Shown here: positions 1 to 7,519 of the stretch, one piece after another
How the letters are laid out: every line of letters starts with the position of its first letter
How positions within the stretch are numbered: position 1 is the first letter of the stretch
Origin: Gammaproteobacteria bacterium UBA6173
GTDB taxonomy: Bacteria > Pseudomonadota > Gammaproteobacteria > Pseudomonadales > Pseudohongiellaceae
Direction of reading: 5' to 3'
Assembly: GCA_002422225.1 (NCBI GenBank)
Contig: DITX01000078.1
Span: 1-9,546 of the forward strand
DNA length: 9,546 nucleotides
Translations under genes and position numbers: made by a program
The notes under the pieces: generated by a model
Seen by the model: only the letters and a program-made list of their open reading frames with translations
What the model was told of the DNA's origin: nothing
Database searches by the model: none

Positions 1-1042
1 CTTGCAGCAAGGCTTGCAGAAATCCGGCCCGGAACAACATGCCGCCCAAGGCCAGCGCTAACAAGGCCAGCAGCAGCGTCCAGCTCATGCTGTACATGCC
101 ACCCCGGCCAAGCAGGTTGTCCAGACTGACAATGCCCGTTGCTCCCGGGGTGTTGAGCCACAGCGCATCAATCACCAACACAGGATGTTGCCCTTGATAA
201 AACACAGCAATAATCATGGCAACCAGCACACTGGCGGTCATGCTGATTTCAGCAGAATAGCGTTTTAAACTCAGGGCCAGCATCACCAACAATGGCAAGA
301 GTGTCACCAGCAGATTCATCTTGTACTGGCCGGCGAGCGCCTCGCGGATGCTCGCAATTTCAGCGTCAGGCAAGGTGTTGCCGGCAAAACGCATTCCCAG
401 AAACAAGAAGATCAGCAGGCTTACTACAAATGCGGGGGTGGTGGTGTACAACATCGATCCGATATGACGATACAGGCTGGTGCCTGCACTCATGGCCGCC
501 AGATTGGTGGTGTCCGACACTGGCGACATTTTGTCCCCAAAGGTTGCACCACACACCACCATGCCAGCGACCAGCGGCAGCGGAATACCCATTGCGCCCC
601 CAATACCAATCAGCACCACGCCCAGTGTGCCTGCGGTGCCCCAGGAAGTGCCTGTCGCCACTGACATTAAGCTGCATAGAATTAATCCGGCGGCCAGAAA
701 AAGTGAGGGGCTGAGCAGATTCAGCCCGTGGTAAATCAGCGACGCCACCGTGCCACTGTGCATAAACGCAGCAATCACCAGGCCGATTAACAGGAAGATG
801 TAAATGGCCGGCAGCGCCTGTGTGATACCAGCGCTCATCATGCTGCGAATTTCAGTGTAGTGATAACCCAGCACACGGGCATGAGCACCGGTCCAGATCA
901 GGCAAAAAAACATCAAACTGTGCAGGCTGAGTTTAAAAACAAACAAACCCAGGATGATGATCAGTAGGTTGCCAAAAAAACACAGAGCGCTGTGCGCGAA
1001 CCCGGGAGTGTAGCGGTTCGTTACAGCGTCTGTGTTGTCCAT
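1..1042 (-). CDS. nhaC: NhaC-family Na+/H+ antiporter (partial, C-terminus beyond the window)
   Basis: Inner-membrane secondary transporter expected to exchange Na+ for H+. My own translation from the ATG at 1042 is open for 347 codons and still open at base 1, so roughly the last quarter of a usual 450-500 residue protein is missing. The diagnostic piece is GDKMSPVSDTTNLA at residues 169-182, the conserved ion-binding loop of the NhaC family. Around it are many hydrophobic helices, for example residues 23-38, 70-88, 140-165 and 210-226. The start is supported by AGGA at 1051-1054, 8 bases upstream, and an in-frame stop (that of the preceding gene) lies 36 bases upstream. The short gap and shared direction suggest co-transcription with the RND permease. 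The same family includes malate/lactate antiporters such as MleN, so the exact substrate is not certain. Family is sure; specificity is inferred. Confidence 0.9.
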   Translation of the reverse strand, partial: MDNTDAVTNRYTPGFAHSALCFFGNLLIIILGLFVFKLSLHSLMFFCLIWTGAHARVLGYHYTEIRSMMSAGITQALPAIYIFLLIGLVIAAFMHSGTVASLIYHGLNLLSPSLFLAAGLILCSLMSVATGTSWGTAGTLGVVLIGIGGAMGIPLPLVAGMVVCGATFGDKMSPVSDTTNLAAMSAGTSLYRHIGSMLYTTTPAFVVSLLIFLFLGMRFAGNTLPDAEIASIREALAGQYKMNLLVTLLPLLVMLALSLKRYSAEISMTASVLVAMIIAVFYQGQHPVLVIDALWLNTPGATGIVSLDNLLGRGGMYSMSWTLLLALLALALGGMLFRAGFLQALLQ

Positions 1043-1078
1043 GCGTTTGTTCCTGTCGCTTGAGCCTTGCGGGCTGAA

Positions 1079-4000
1079 TTAAACGTGTGACCCCCGCTCC
1101 AGTGCGATACCGGCATTTGTGTCGCGGATCGCTGCCTGCTCGGCGTCATACTCCTGCTCTTCCAGAATATGGTGACGCGAGAAGTCATACAAGATCATGT
1201 ACAGCGCTGGCACTAGGAACAGGGTAATGACTGTCGCGAACAGTACACCAAACGCCAATGAAATCGCCATCGGGATAATAAAAAAGGTGGCCGGACTTGG
1301 GGTAAACATCAGCGGCACCAGTCCTATAAACGTCGTAAACGAGGTCAGGAAAATCGGCCTGAAGCGCGCAACACCCGCGGCCGCCACAGCTTCATGCAGT
1401 GTTTTGCCCGCAGCGACCTCATTGTTAACGTAGACCACCAATACCAGACTGGCGTTCACAACTACCCCGCCGAGCGCCACCATGCCGATGATGGAGAAAA
1501 ACACCAACTCGGCACCCATGATGAAGTGGCCCATGATGGCACCAATGGCGCCAAACGGAATCACACTCATGATGATCAGCGGTTGGGTATAGGATTTCAA
1601 CGGAATTGCCAGCAGCGCGTAGATCATCAACAGTGCCAACGGGTATGAGGCGAACAGGGCACCCAACGACTCATCCCGCTGTTCGCCTTCGCCACCCAGC
1701 ACCAGCGTGACATCGTATTCCTCTGCCCATCGCTGGCGGAAACCGCTGACCACTTCGCGTGTGACTTCCTCAGGCGCACTCACCGTGCGATTGATATCCG
1801 CATTGACGGTGATCACTCGCCGTCCATTTTCACGGTTGATATTGGAATAGGAGTTGCCGAGTGCCATGCTGGCCACGCTGGCCAACGGCACCTCGCCGCC
1901 GTTAGGCGTGCGCAACATCAGGTTCTCGAGATTACCCAGTGAATTGCGCTCGTCTTCAGGGTAGCGCACCATAACACGCAGTTCGTCAGTCCCACGCTGA
2001 ATACGTTGCGCTTCTGCTCCAAAAAACGCCTGCCTGACCTGACGCGAGACATCGTCCAGCGTAAAGCCCAGCAAGCGGCCTTCTTCAAGCAGCTGAATCT
2101 GTACTTCCTGTTTGCCCGCGCGGAAGGAGTCAGAAATATCAAAGACGCCGGGATAACGTGCCAGCACTTCGCGCAGCTCGGCGGTGACGCGCTGTAGATT
2201 TTCCTCATCGCGCCCTTCAAGACGGAAGCTCAAGGCCTGTCCTGTCGAGAACGAATCCGACACAAAGGTCAGTTCCAGCGCATCGGGGATCAAGCCGACT
2301 TTGGCGCGCCAGCGATCACGGATTTCGTTGGCGCTGATTTTACCGCGATCATCATAGCTGTTCAGAATAATCACCACTTCAGCAATATGACTGCCGCCAG
2401 TGCTACCACGACCTGAGGGTGGACCACCGCGATTCACGCGACCACCCAAGGTAGTTAGTGTGCGATCAACGACACCGACGGCGTTGATGCCCTCGTTGGC
2501 CTGACGCGCAACCAGCTCTTGCTCAAGTTCAGCGATCAGCTCATTGGCGGTGGTTTCAAGTTTCTCCAGCGCGCGCTCGGTCAATTCAACCGCGACACCT
2601 TCTGGCATTTGCAAACTGGCGTAGATCCGATCACCCTCAACCGCCGGGAAAAACTGGAATACCACGCGACCACTGGCCAGCAGCCCAACAGTAATGATGA
2701 TCACCGCTGTCGCGCCCGCCCAAGTAGCATACCGATACTTCAGGCATTTGCGTAGGGCAGGTTGGTAAACGTGCGACGCAAATCGCTCCATGCCGGAGGA
2801 GAGCTTGAGCTGGAAATTCTGCCAGCCTTGTAACACGCGCAATCTCTCCAGCGGGTGGGGTGTCGCTCTACGATGGGCAATATGGCCAGGCAGAATCAAT
2901 TGTGATTCCACCACGCTGGCTGCAATGCAAAGTATGACCACTCCACCAATTACACTGAAGAATCCGCCCAGTGGGCCTTCCAGCAGCAGCAAGGGCAAAA
3001 ATGCTGCGACGGTCGTCAATACACCAAATATCACCGGCACCGACACTTCGTAGGTGCCCTGAATGGCAGCCTCTTCGCGCGTCAGGCCCTCCTGCTCCAG
3101 CACATATATTCGCTCGCCCACCACGATGGCATCATCCACGATAATGCCCAACACCAGAATGAAGGCCATCATGGTGATCGAGCTGATGGTGATGTCAAAT
3201 TGCGGGAAAATGGCCAGCGCACCCAGTATGCCAATCGGGATTCCCGCTGCAACCCACACGGCAATTCTGAAACGCAGAAACAAAGCCAATACAATCAGCA
3301 CCAGTACAAAACCAGAGTAGGCATTACTGGCAACCGTATCAATACGCTCGCGCAGACCACGCGCATCGTCAGTCAGAATGCTGAGCTCCATGCCTTGTGG
3401 CAACTCCAACTGCTTCTGAGCAGCATATCGGCGCACCACATCCGCCGAGGTGATGATGTCTTCGTCGCCTACCCGATACACATCAACGGTAACCGCATTG
3501 CGGCCGTCCACGCGCGCACGCAAATACCCTTCCTCGAAGCCATCCCGAATGGTGGCGATATCCCCGAGGCGTAATCGTGAACCATCCGGATTCGTGCGGA
3601 TGATGATGTCTTCATATTCATCCCCGGTCGACAAGCGCCCGATGCTGCGCAGCAACACATCACCGCCTGGCGTTCGCAAGGTACCTGCCGGCGCGTCAAT
3701 GGCCGTGCGATCAATCGCAGTGGCCACCTGGCTCAAGGTCAGCCCGTTCTGACGTAGCGTCAGCTCGGAGATTTCGACAGCGATCTCAAGTGGACGGACA
3801 TAATTGAGTTCAACACGGGATATTTCAGGCAAGTCGAGCAGGTCCAGACGGATTTCGTCTGCAAATTTTTTGAGTATCAGGTTATCCGTTTCAGCAACAA
3901 GCGCCAGCGAGGCAACGGTACCGGTAGGGACAAATGAAGCCACTACCGGGCGTTCAATATCGACAGGGAAGTTTGCGATACCGTCAACAGCACTTTTGAC

Positions 4001-4324
4001 TTCGTTGAGTGAGCGGTTGATGTCTGTGCCGGCACGCATCTGCAAAGTGGCTGCACACGCACCTTCGCGGGCAGTGGACGTCATACGTTCCACATTCTCA
4101 ATACGAGACAGCGCCTGCTCAAGAATCAGACAAACAGCCTGTTCGACTTCTTTGGGCGGCGCGCCCGGATACGGCACATTGATCTGAATCCTGCCGGTTT
4201 CAATGTTCGGGAACTCTTCCTGACGTGTATTACTGAAGGCAATAATGCCACCTACAATCATGACAACCATCAGCAGATTAGACGCTACAGTATTGCGGAC
4301 AAACCAGGCAATAATAGGTTTCAT
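1079..4324 (-). CDS. RND-family efflux permease (AcrB/HAE-type inner-membrane subunit)
   Basis: Proton-driven exporter of the inner membrane, 1081 residues, the normal length for this family. TM1 is at about residues 13-31. The first large periplasmic domain follows (about 35-330), then TM2-6 (about 333-477), TM7 (about 535-553), the second periplasmic domain (about 560-885) and TM8-12 (about 886-1045). The TM4 proton-relay motif is intact: LGIIVDDAIVV with Asp397-Asp398, equivalent to Asp407/408 of AcrB. The second membrane half carries the matching helix GMVALGGVVVNASLVLVVYV. A Gly/Arg/Ser-rich stretch at residues 627-645 is unusual for a folded periplasmic domain. The ATG overlaps the adaptor's TGA (ATGA at 4321-4324), so the two are translationally coupled. 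A tripartite pump also needs a TolC-type channel, which is not in the window. Substrate cannot be deduced: drugs, bile-like amphiphiles, solvents or lipids are all possible. Confidence 0.95.
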   Translation of the reverse strand: MKPIIAWFVRNTVASNLLMVVMIVGGIIAFSNTRQEEFPNIETGRIQINVPYPGAPPKEVEQAVCLILEQALSRIENVERMTSTAREGACAATLQMRAGTDINRSLNEVKSAVDGIANFPVDIERPVVASFVPTGTVASLALVAETDNLILKKFADEIRLDLLDLPEISRVELNYVRPLEIAVEISELTLRQNGLTLSQVATAIDRTAIDAPAGTLRTPGGDVLLRSIGRLSTGDEYEDIIIRTNPDGSRLRLGDIATIRDGFEEGYLRARVDGRNAVTVDVYRVGDEDIITSADVVRRYAAQKQLELPQGMELSILTDDARGLRERIDTVASNAYSGFVLVLIVLALFLRFRIAVWVAAGIPIGILGALAIFPQFDITISSITMMAFILVLGIIVDDAIVVGERIYVLEQEGLTREEAAIQGTYEVSVPVIFGVLTTVAAFLPLLLLEGPLGGFFSVIGGVVILCIAASVVESQLILPGHIAHRRATPHPLERLRVLQGWQNFQLKLSSGMERFASHVYQPALRKCLKYRYATWAGATAVIIITVGLLASGRVVFQFFPAVEGDRIYASLQMPEGVAVELTERALEKLETTANELIAELEQELVARQANEGINAVGVVDRTLTTLGGRVNRGGPPSGRGSTGGSHIAEVVIILNSYDDRGKISANEIRDRWRAKVGLIPDALELTFVSDSFSTGQALSFRLEGRDEENLQRVTAELREVLARYPGVFDISDSFRAGKQEVQIQLLEEGRLLGFTLDDVSRQVRQAFFGAEAQRIQRGTDELRVMVRYPEDERNSLGNLENLMLRTPNGGEVPLASVASMALGNSYSNINRENGRRVITVNADINRTVSAPEEVTREVVSGFRQRWAEEYDVTLVLGGEGEQRDESLGALFASYPLALLMIYALLAIPLKSYTQPLIIMSVIPFGAIGAIMGHFIMGAELVFFSIIGMVALGGVVVNASLVLVVYVNNEVAAGKTLHEAVAAAGVARFRPIFLTSFTTFIGLVPLMFTPSPATFFIIPMAISLAFGVLFATVITLFLVPALYMILYDFSRHHILEEQEYDAEQAAIRDTNAGIALERGSHV

Positions 4325-5478
4325 TTAAGTTGCGCCAGTGCAGGTGACTCATCTACCACGTTGACGCGCATGCCTTCTACAACCGCCTGAATGGGCGACA
4401 AACAGATTCTCTCACCATCTGCCAGACCGCCTTGAATCAGCACACGGTCATTTTCCAGACGCATGATGTCAACCTCGCGGTACCAGAGGCGATTTTCGGT
4501 ATCGACCACCAATACACGATTATTGCCACGCACTACGTCTCGTGGCAGGGCAATCAGGTCATCAACTTTGCGCCCTTGAATGGAGGCCTCTACATATAAG
4601 CCGATGGGCAACGGGATCGTCGCAGTGGTCTGGTCCACACGCACAATAGCCTGAACCGCATTGCTGGCGGTATCAATACTGGCTTCCATGCGTACCAGCC
4701 GCCCTTGCCAATGCTGAATACTGTCACCAAGACGGCCACTGATATCAACAACCGGAGCAATATCTTCGGCAAGCTCGCCGCGAACACCCAAGGGAATATC
4801 AAGGTAGGACAACTGGTTTACAGCCAGCGGCAAGCGAACCTCCACCTCATCTGCGCTCAACAGTACGGCGAGTGCCTGACCACGGCCCACATGTTGACCA
4901 AGATCTATACTGCTGCTTTCCACAATAATGTCGAACGGTGCACGAATTTCACTGCGGGATAAATCAAGCTCAGCCTGAGCTACCGCGCCTTGCGCATCGC
5001 GTACCCGCCCGGCCGTGTTGTCAGCCTGACGTTGCAGATCGCGTACTTGAGATTCACTGATCAGACGCTGCGCAGCTAGGGCGCTGTTACGTTCAAATTC
5101 TTCACGAGCGTGCCGGGCATCCGTTTCCGCTTGCGACAAGGAAGAGCGCGCACGTTCGAGGGCGGTTTCGTAGTCACTGCTATCAACTCGCAGAATCACT
5201 TCACCGGCTGCAAAATAACCACCTGCGCGCAGTGAGGGCGATACCCATGACACTGGGCCTGTGGCGGCTGCAGAAAGGCTGACCCTGCGACTGGCCTGCA
5301 CACGGCCTTGTGAGTTGACGTCAAGCTGGACGGTTTGCGCTCTGACGGGGGCAACACGCACACTGGCAACGGCTTGTTCCGGGGGCACCACAGACAGGCG
5401 CTCGGGCGTTCTGACCAGCACGACAAACACAGCCACTGCAGCCAACAATATTCCGACTGGCAAAATGATCTTTTTCAC
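4321..5478 (-). CDS. RND efflux periplasmic adaptor subunit (membrane fusion protein)
   Basis: Periplasmic adaptor that links the RND permease to an outer-membrane channel; 385 residues from the start chosen here. One N-terminal membrane anchor is seen (about residues 4-22, after MKK) with no lipobox. It is followed by the first half of a lipoyl-like domain (about 60-97), a Glu/Gln/Arg/Ala-rich coiled-coil hairpin (about 101-176), the second lipoyl half starting at SEIRAPFDIIVESS (about 176-190), then beta-barrel and membrane-proximal domains. I chose the GTG at 5478 because AGGG at 5487-5490 sits 8 bases upstream and the protein then begins directly with the basic residues and hydrophobic anchor. 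The longer reading frame starts at a TTG (5547), adds 23 residues with no family character, and would begin only about 13 bases after the predicted transcription start. The stop overlaps the permease start, confirming the pair. Confidence 0.93.
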   Translation of the reverse strand: MKKIILPVGILLAAVAVFVVLVRTPERLSVVPPEQAVASVRVAPVRAQTVQLDVNSQGRVQASRRVSLSAAATGPVSWVSPSLRAGGYFAAGEVILRVDSSDYETALERARSSLSQAETDARHAREEFERNSALAAQRLISESQVRDLQRQADNTAGRVRDAQGAVAQAELDLSRSEIRAPFDIIVESSSIDLGQHVGRGQALAVLLSADEVEVRLPLAVNQLSYLDIPLGVRGELAEDIAPVVDISGRLGDSIQHWQGRLVRMEASIDTASNAVQAIVRVDQTTATIPLPIGLYVEASIQGRKVDDLIALPRDVVRGNNRVLVVDTENRLWYREVDIMRLENDRVLIQGGLADGERICLSPIQAVVEGMRVNVVDESPALAQLK

Positions 5479-5558
5479 ATTAACAACCCTGGCGTGCACA
5501 CACGCACTTGTGATCCCGCTAAAACCCGCTTGTCCGTTTGGTATCAATGCATTACCAA

Positions 5559-5581
5559 GACTCGCGGATTATACGCGGGTC
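5559..5581 (-). promoter_or_regulatory. Candidate promoter with overlapping palindromic operator for the efflux operon
   Basis: On the minus strand a perfect TATAAT occupies 5573-5568. It is centred in a 23-base imperfect palindrome with arms GACYCGCG and CGCGRGTC (18 of 23 positions symmetric). No good -35 box lies 16-18 bases upstream, so the promoter may be weak or need an activator. Transcription would start near 5560, giving a leader of about 80 bases before the GTG start at 5478. Position directly upstream of the adaptor gene supports a role in controlling the operon, and repressor binding over the -10 box would be typical for efflux genes. This is inference; no regulator gene is seen nearby. 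Confidence 0.45.
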
Positions 5582-5779
5582 ACGATAGGTGGATCACTCC
5601 AAGTAACGCGCCGGGCGGGCTGTCAGTCGAAAAGTGTGACTATTCTACACATTCCAGTGTGGGCTCTTTTTATTTATGTATTGTCATGATTGTCTCGCAA
5701 AGATAAGTGATACTGCCGTCAGACTAACTCAGAATTACCGACCCTGTCACCGCAGATGGCTTTTACTCAGAGACTCTCT
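5582..5779. other. Intergenic region, no gene seen
   Basis: This region lies upstream of both the efflux operon (minus strand) and the sirtuin remnant (plus strand). I see no supported reading frame, RNA gene or mobile-element end in it. It is AT-richer around 5660-5700. No convincing -35/-10 pair for the plus strand was found; TTGTCA near 5682 lacks a good -10 box at the right distance. A small hairpin at 5645-5662 is listed separately. Confidence 0.5.
5645..5671 (+). terminator. Possible weak intrinsic terminator on the plus strand
   Basis: A six-pair stem (CTACAC / GTGTGG, one G-T wobble) with the loop ATTCCA is followed after three bases by CTTTTT and then more T-rich sequence. The shape fits a weak rho-independent terminator for plus-strand transcription. 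There is no plus-strand gene just upstream, so any function would be to block antisense read-through or read-through toward the sirtuin remnant. The stem is short and the match may be chance. Confidence 0.2.
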
Positions 5780-6307
5780 ATGGCAAACCTCTCGCCGCGT
5801 ATTAACGCTCTTACAGGCTCGGAAAAAAGCAGTCATCAGGTGCAAAATTCCTTGAGCAATATCCTGACGCACTGGTATTGATCGGCGCCGGTATGAGCAC
5901 GGGCTCTGGCATACCCGATTACCAGGACCGGAACGGCAACTGGAAACGCAAACAAGCTGTCCAGCATCAGAAAGCCGCAAGTCACACCACCATAGACCTG
6001 CATGGCCGGGCGGACGACGTCATTTGTATGCAATGTAGCGCGCGCGAACCACGGGCTGTTACACACGCCAGATGCGACGCAGCCAACCGGTCATTTGCTG
6101 ATCTGAATGCCCACGCTGCGCCGGATGGTGATGCAGATCTGGAAACTGATTTTGAAAATTTGATGTGTCAGACTGCCCAACAAACCGCTGCTAATCCTGA
6201 CGCAAGGCAAAAGCCGTGCGGATAAACTCGCCACACACAAAGTCGAGGCAGAGATTGTTCACACACTGGCCAGAACAGCTCAGGCGCTGGCCAGTGCAAA
6301 ATTTTAA
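5780..6307 (+). pseudogene. Sir2-family NAD-dependent protein deacetylase (sirtuin), degraded
   Basis: Pieces of a sirtuin remain in order but cannot make an enzyme. A likely original start, MANLSPRINALT, begins at the ATG at 5780. About 12-20 codons later the family signal moves to another frame, where FLEQYPDALVLIGAGMSTGS and GIPDYQDRNGNWKRKQAVQHQ encode the NAD-binding motif (canonical GAGxSxxSGIPDYRD, here with Gln for Arg). Near 5970 the sequence jumps directly to IDLHGRADDVICMQCSARE, the first zinc Cys pair. The segment with the QNxD motif and the catalytic His region is therefore gone (about 55 residues by family comparison). After DLETDFENLMC a second deletion near 6170, with a frame change, removes the second zinc Cys pair and most of the second NAD-binding half. 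The end RLPNKPLLILTQGKSRADKL and KVEAEIVHTLARTAQAL is in frame with the stop at 6305-6307. The remnant spans about 176 codons against the usual 270-290. An internal frame at 5878-6225 could be miscalled as a small protein gene. No clear ribosome site is seen before 5780. Confidence 0.85.
6264..6296. terminator. Inverted repeat between converging genes, possible transcription terminator
   Basis: A perfect 10-bp inverted repeat, CACTGGCCAG (6264-6273) and CTGGCCAGTG (6287-6296), is separated by a 13-base loop. It lies in the last codons of the sirtuin remnant and just beyond the stop of the minus-strand hydrolase gene at 6311. On the plus strand the stem is followed by CAAAATTTT, a short and slightly displaced T-run. 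On the minus strand there is no T-run. It may act as a weak terminator for the convergent pair; function is inferred from position and strength of the stem. Confidence 0.4.
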
Positions 6308-6310
6308 GGT

Positions 6311-7519
6311 TTATTGCCCGCTTGCTGCTGCCGCCGGCGTTGAACTCGGCTGTGCTGAAGGGGCCTGGCTGCAGTCGTCACACATCACATTGTAAAGTGG
6401 CGCACCGGCAGCAAGACCCGCCAGCCAGTCAACAAACTTGGTGCCGTTAACTTCATAGGTATACACATCCGGTCGCAACAAAATGGTATGCATGGCGCCA
6501 CCTGCCACGTAATACCGAAAGCCCGGAATGGCCGCGCTGATTTCAGCCAGATTCTGTTGAAGCAAGGGCTGCAATGAATCAACCGGCATGCCTCCCAGCG
6601 CAAGGAACTGCTTTTGCACGTCATCCTCGGCATTGTCGTAGGATGCGTAGCGAATGTTGGCATTCTCCTTTGCCGCCGCAATATACAAGTGGTGGAAGGT
6701 GAACTGGTCTGCAGGAATACTGCTGATGTGTGTGAGATCTGCTACCACGCGATCCGTGTGCCAGATATCGTAGGGATTGAAGTTGGCAAACCCACGATAT
6801 CCACCGGAGGCATCACCGAGTTGAGTGACGGCAGCGGCCGGATACTGCTCGGCCAGTTTTACCGCGTAAAAGGGCGAGGGGATAGACCCGGCACTGGAAC
6901 CCGTGACAAAAATCTGTTCAGGCGCAAACACATGCGCAAAGGTCCACTCCATCGCAGCACGACCATTGACCCAGCCGCGATGCTGCACATGCACCGGATG
7001 TGAGGCGTGTCCTTCCAAAGCAGGTGCATCATGATGTTGCTCGGTATCACCCAGGTGGACATCACCCGAACAATACGGCGCATACACGACTGTGTAATCT
7101 GCAAACGGGTTGCTCATCTGATCAAAAGCCAGAATGCCGTGTGCTCGCGATGGATCAGTATTGGCCAGATTCACCTGATAACTGGGTCGCAGGTCGGTGT
7201 CGCAATTGGCACCATCCCAGCATGCTCCGCCGCCTTCCAAATAAAACATCAGCTTTTGCGGGTCACCCTGTTTAACAAAAAACTTGTACTCGGAACCATC
7301 TGAACACACGGTATCGCCGCCCGGCACCAGGGTGTTCCAACCCGGCGTCAGGTCGCTGAAGTCTGCCAGCACAACAGGTAATGCCGGCGCACTTGTCATG
7401 TCACTGGGCTCGGTGGACACAGGATCCGGTTGGCCACAGGCAACCAACAGCGCCAACACGGCAACCAGCAACAGATTGCCCAGTCGTGATGTGCGCTTTT
7501 TATCATTATGCTTTTGCAT
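6311..7519 (-). CDS. Pectin acetylesterase/Notum-family lipoprotein hydrolase
   Basis: Predicted secreted serine carboxylesterase of 402 residues, anchored as a lipoprotein. The N-terminus has basic residues, a hydrophobic stretch (16-27) and a lipobox LVAC with Cys28, followed by a Ser/Pro/Thr-rich linker (about 29-50). Family landmarks are KLMFYLEGGGACWDG (89-103, oxyanion-hole region), YAPYCSGDVHLG (146-157) and the nucleophile motif GSSAG with Ser209. The likely triad is completed by Asp295 (SYDNAEDD) and His344 (GGAMHT), matching the order in human Notum and plant pectin acetylesterases. The C-terminus is a low-complexity Ala/Ser/Pro tail (about 384-402) after a CDDC pair at 380-383. The ATG at 7519 has AGGTGA 5 bases upstream (7525-7530). 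The gene stands alone and converges on the sirtuin remnant. The family removes acetyl or acyl groups from polysaccharide or protein; the bacterial substrate is unknown, and no pectin-degradation genes are nearby. Confidence 0.88.
   Translation of the reverse strand: MQKHNDKKRTSRLGNLLLVAVLALLVACGQPDPVSTEPSDMTSAPALPVVLADFSDLTPGWNTLVPGGDTVCSDGSEYKFFVKQGDPQKLMFYLEGGGACWDGANCDTDLRPSYQVNLANTDPSRAHGILAFDQMSNPFADYTVVYAPYCSGDVHLGDTEQHHDAPALEGHASHPVHVQHRGWVNGRAAMEWTFAHVFAPEQIFVTGSSAGSIPSPFYAVKLAEQYPAAAVTQLGDASGGYRGFANFNPYDIWHTDRVVADLTHISSIPADQFTFHHLYIAAAKENANIRYASYDNAEDDVQKQFLALGGMPVDSLQPLLQQNLAEISAAIPGFRYYVAGGAMHTILLRPDVYTYEVNGTKFVDWLAGLAAGAPLYNVMCDDCSQAPSAQPSSTPAAAASGQ

Noticed and set aside
292..734. 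Plus-strand open frames near the left edge
   Set aside because: They are antisense to the continuous NhaC reading frame, rich in Cys/His/Arg/Pro and without family character.
1043..1078. A separate promoter or terminator between the RND permease and NhaC genes
   Set aside because: The gap is only 36 bases and shows just a ribosome binding site.
1918..2220. Minus-strand 100-codon frame inside the RND permease
   Set aside because: It is an out-of-frame shadow of the permease gene, which is intact across this stretch.
5261..5706. Plus-strand frames of 123-142 codons opposite the adaptor start
   Set aside because: They lie mostly antisense to the adaptor and its promoter region, have no recognisable domain and no good ribosome site.
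5682..5720. TTGTCA near 5682 as a -35 box for the sirtuin gene
   Set aside because: No acceptable -10 box lies 16-18 bases downstream; GATACT is 22 bases away.
5747..6066. Minus-strand frames across the sirtuin remnant
   Set aside because: Composition is typical of antisense shadows; the plus strand carries clear sirtuin motifs.
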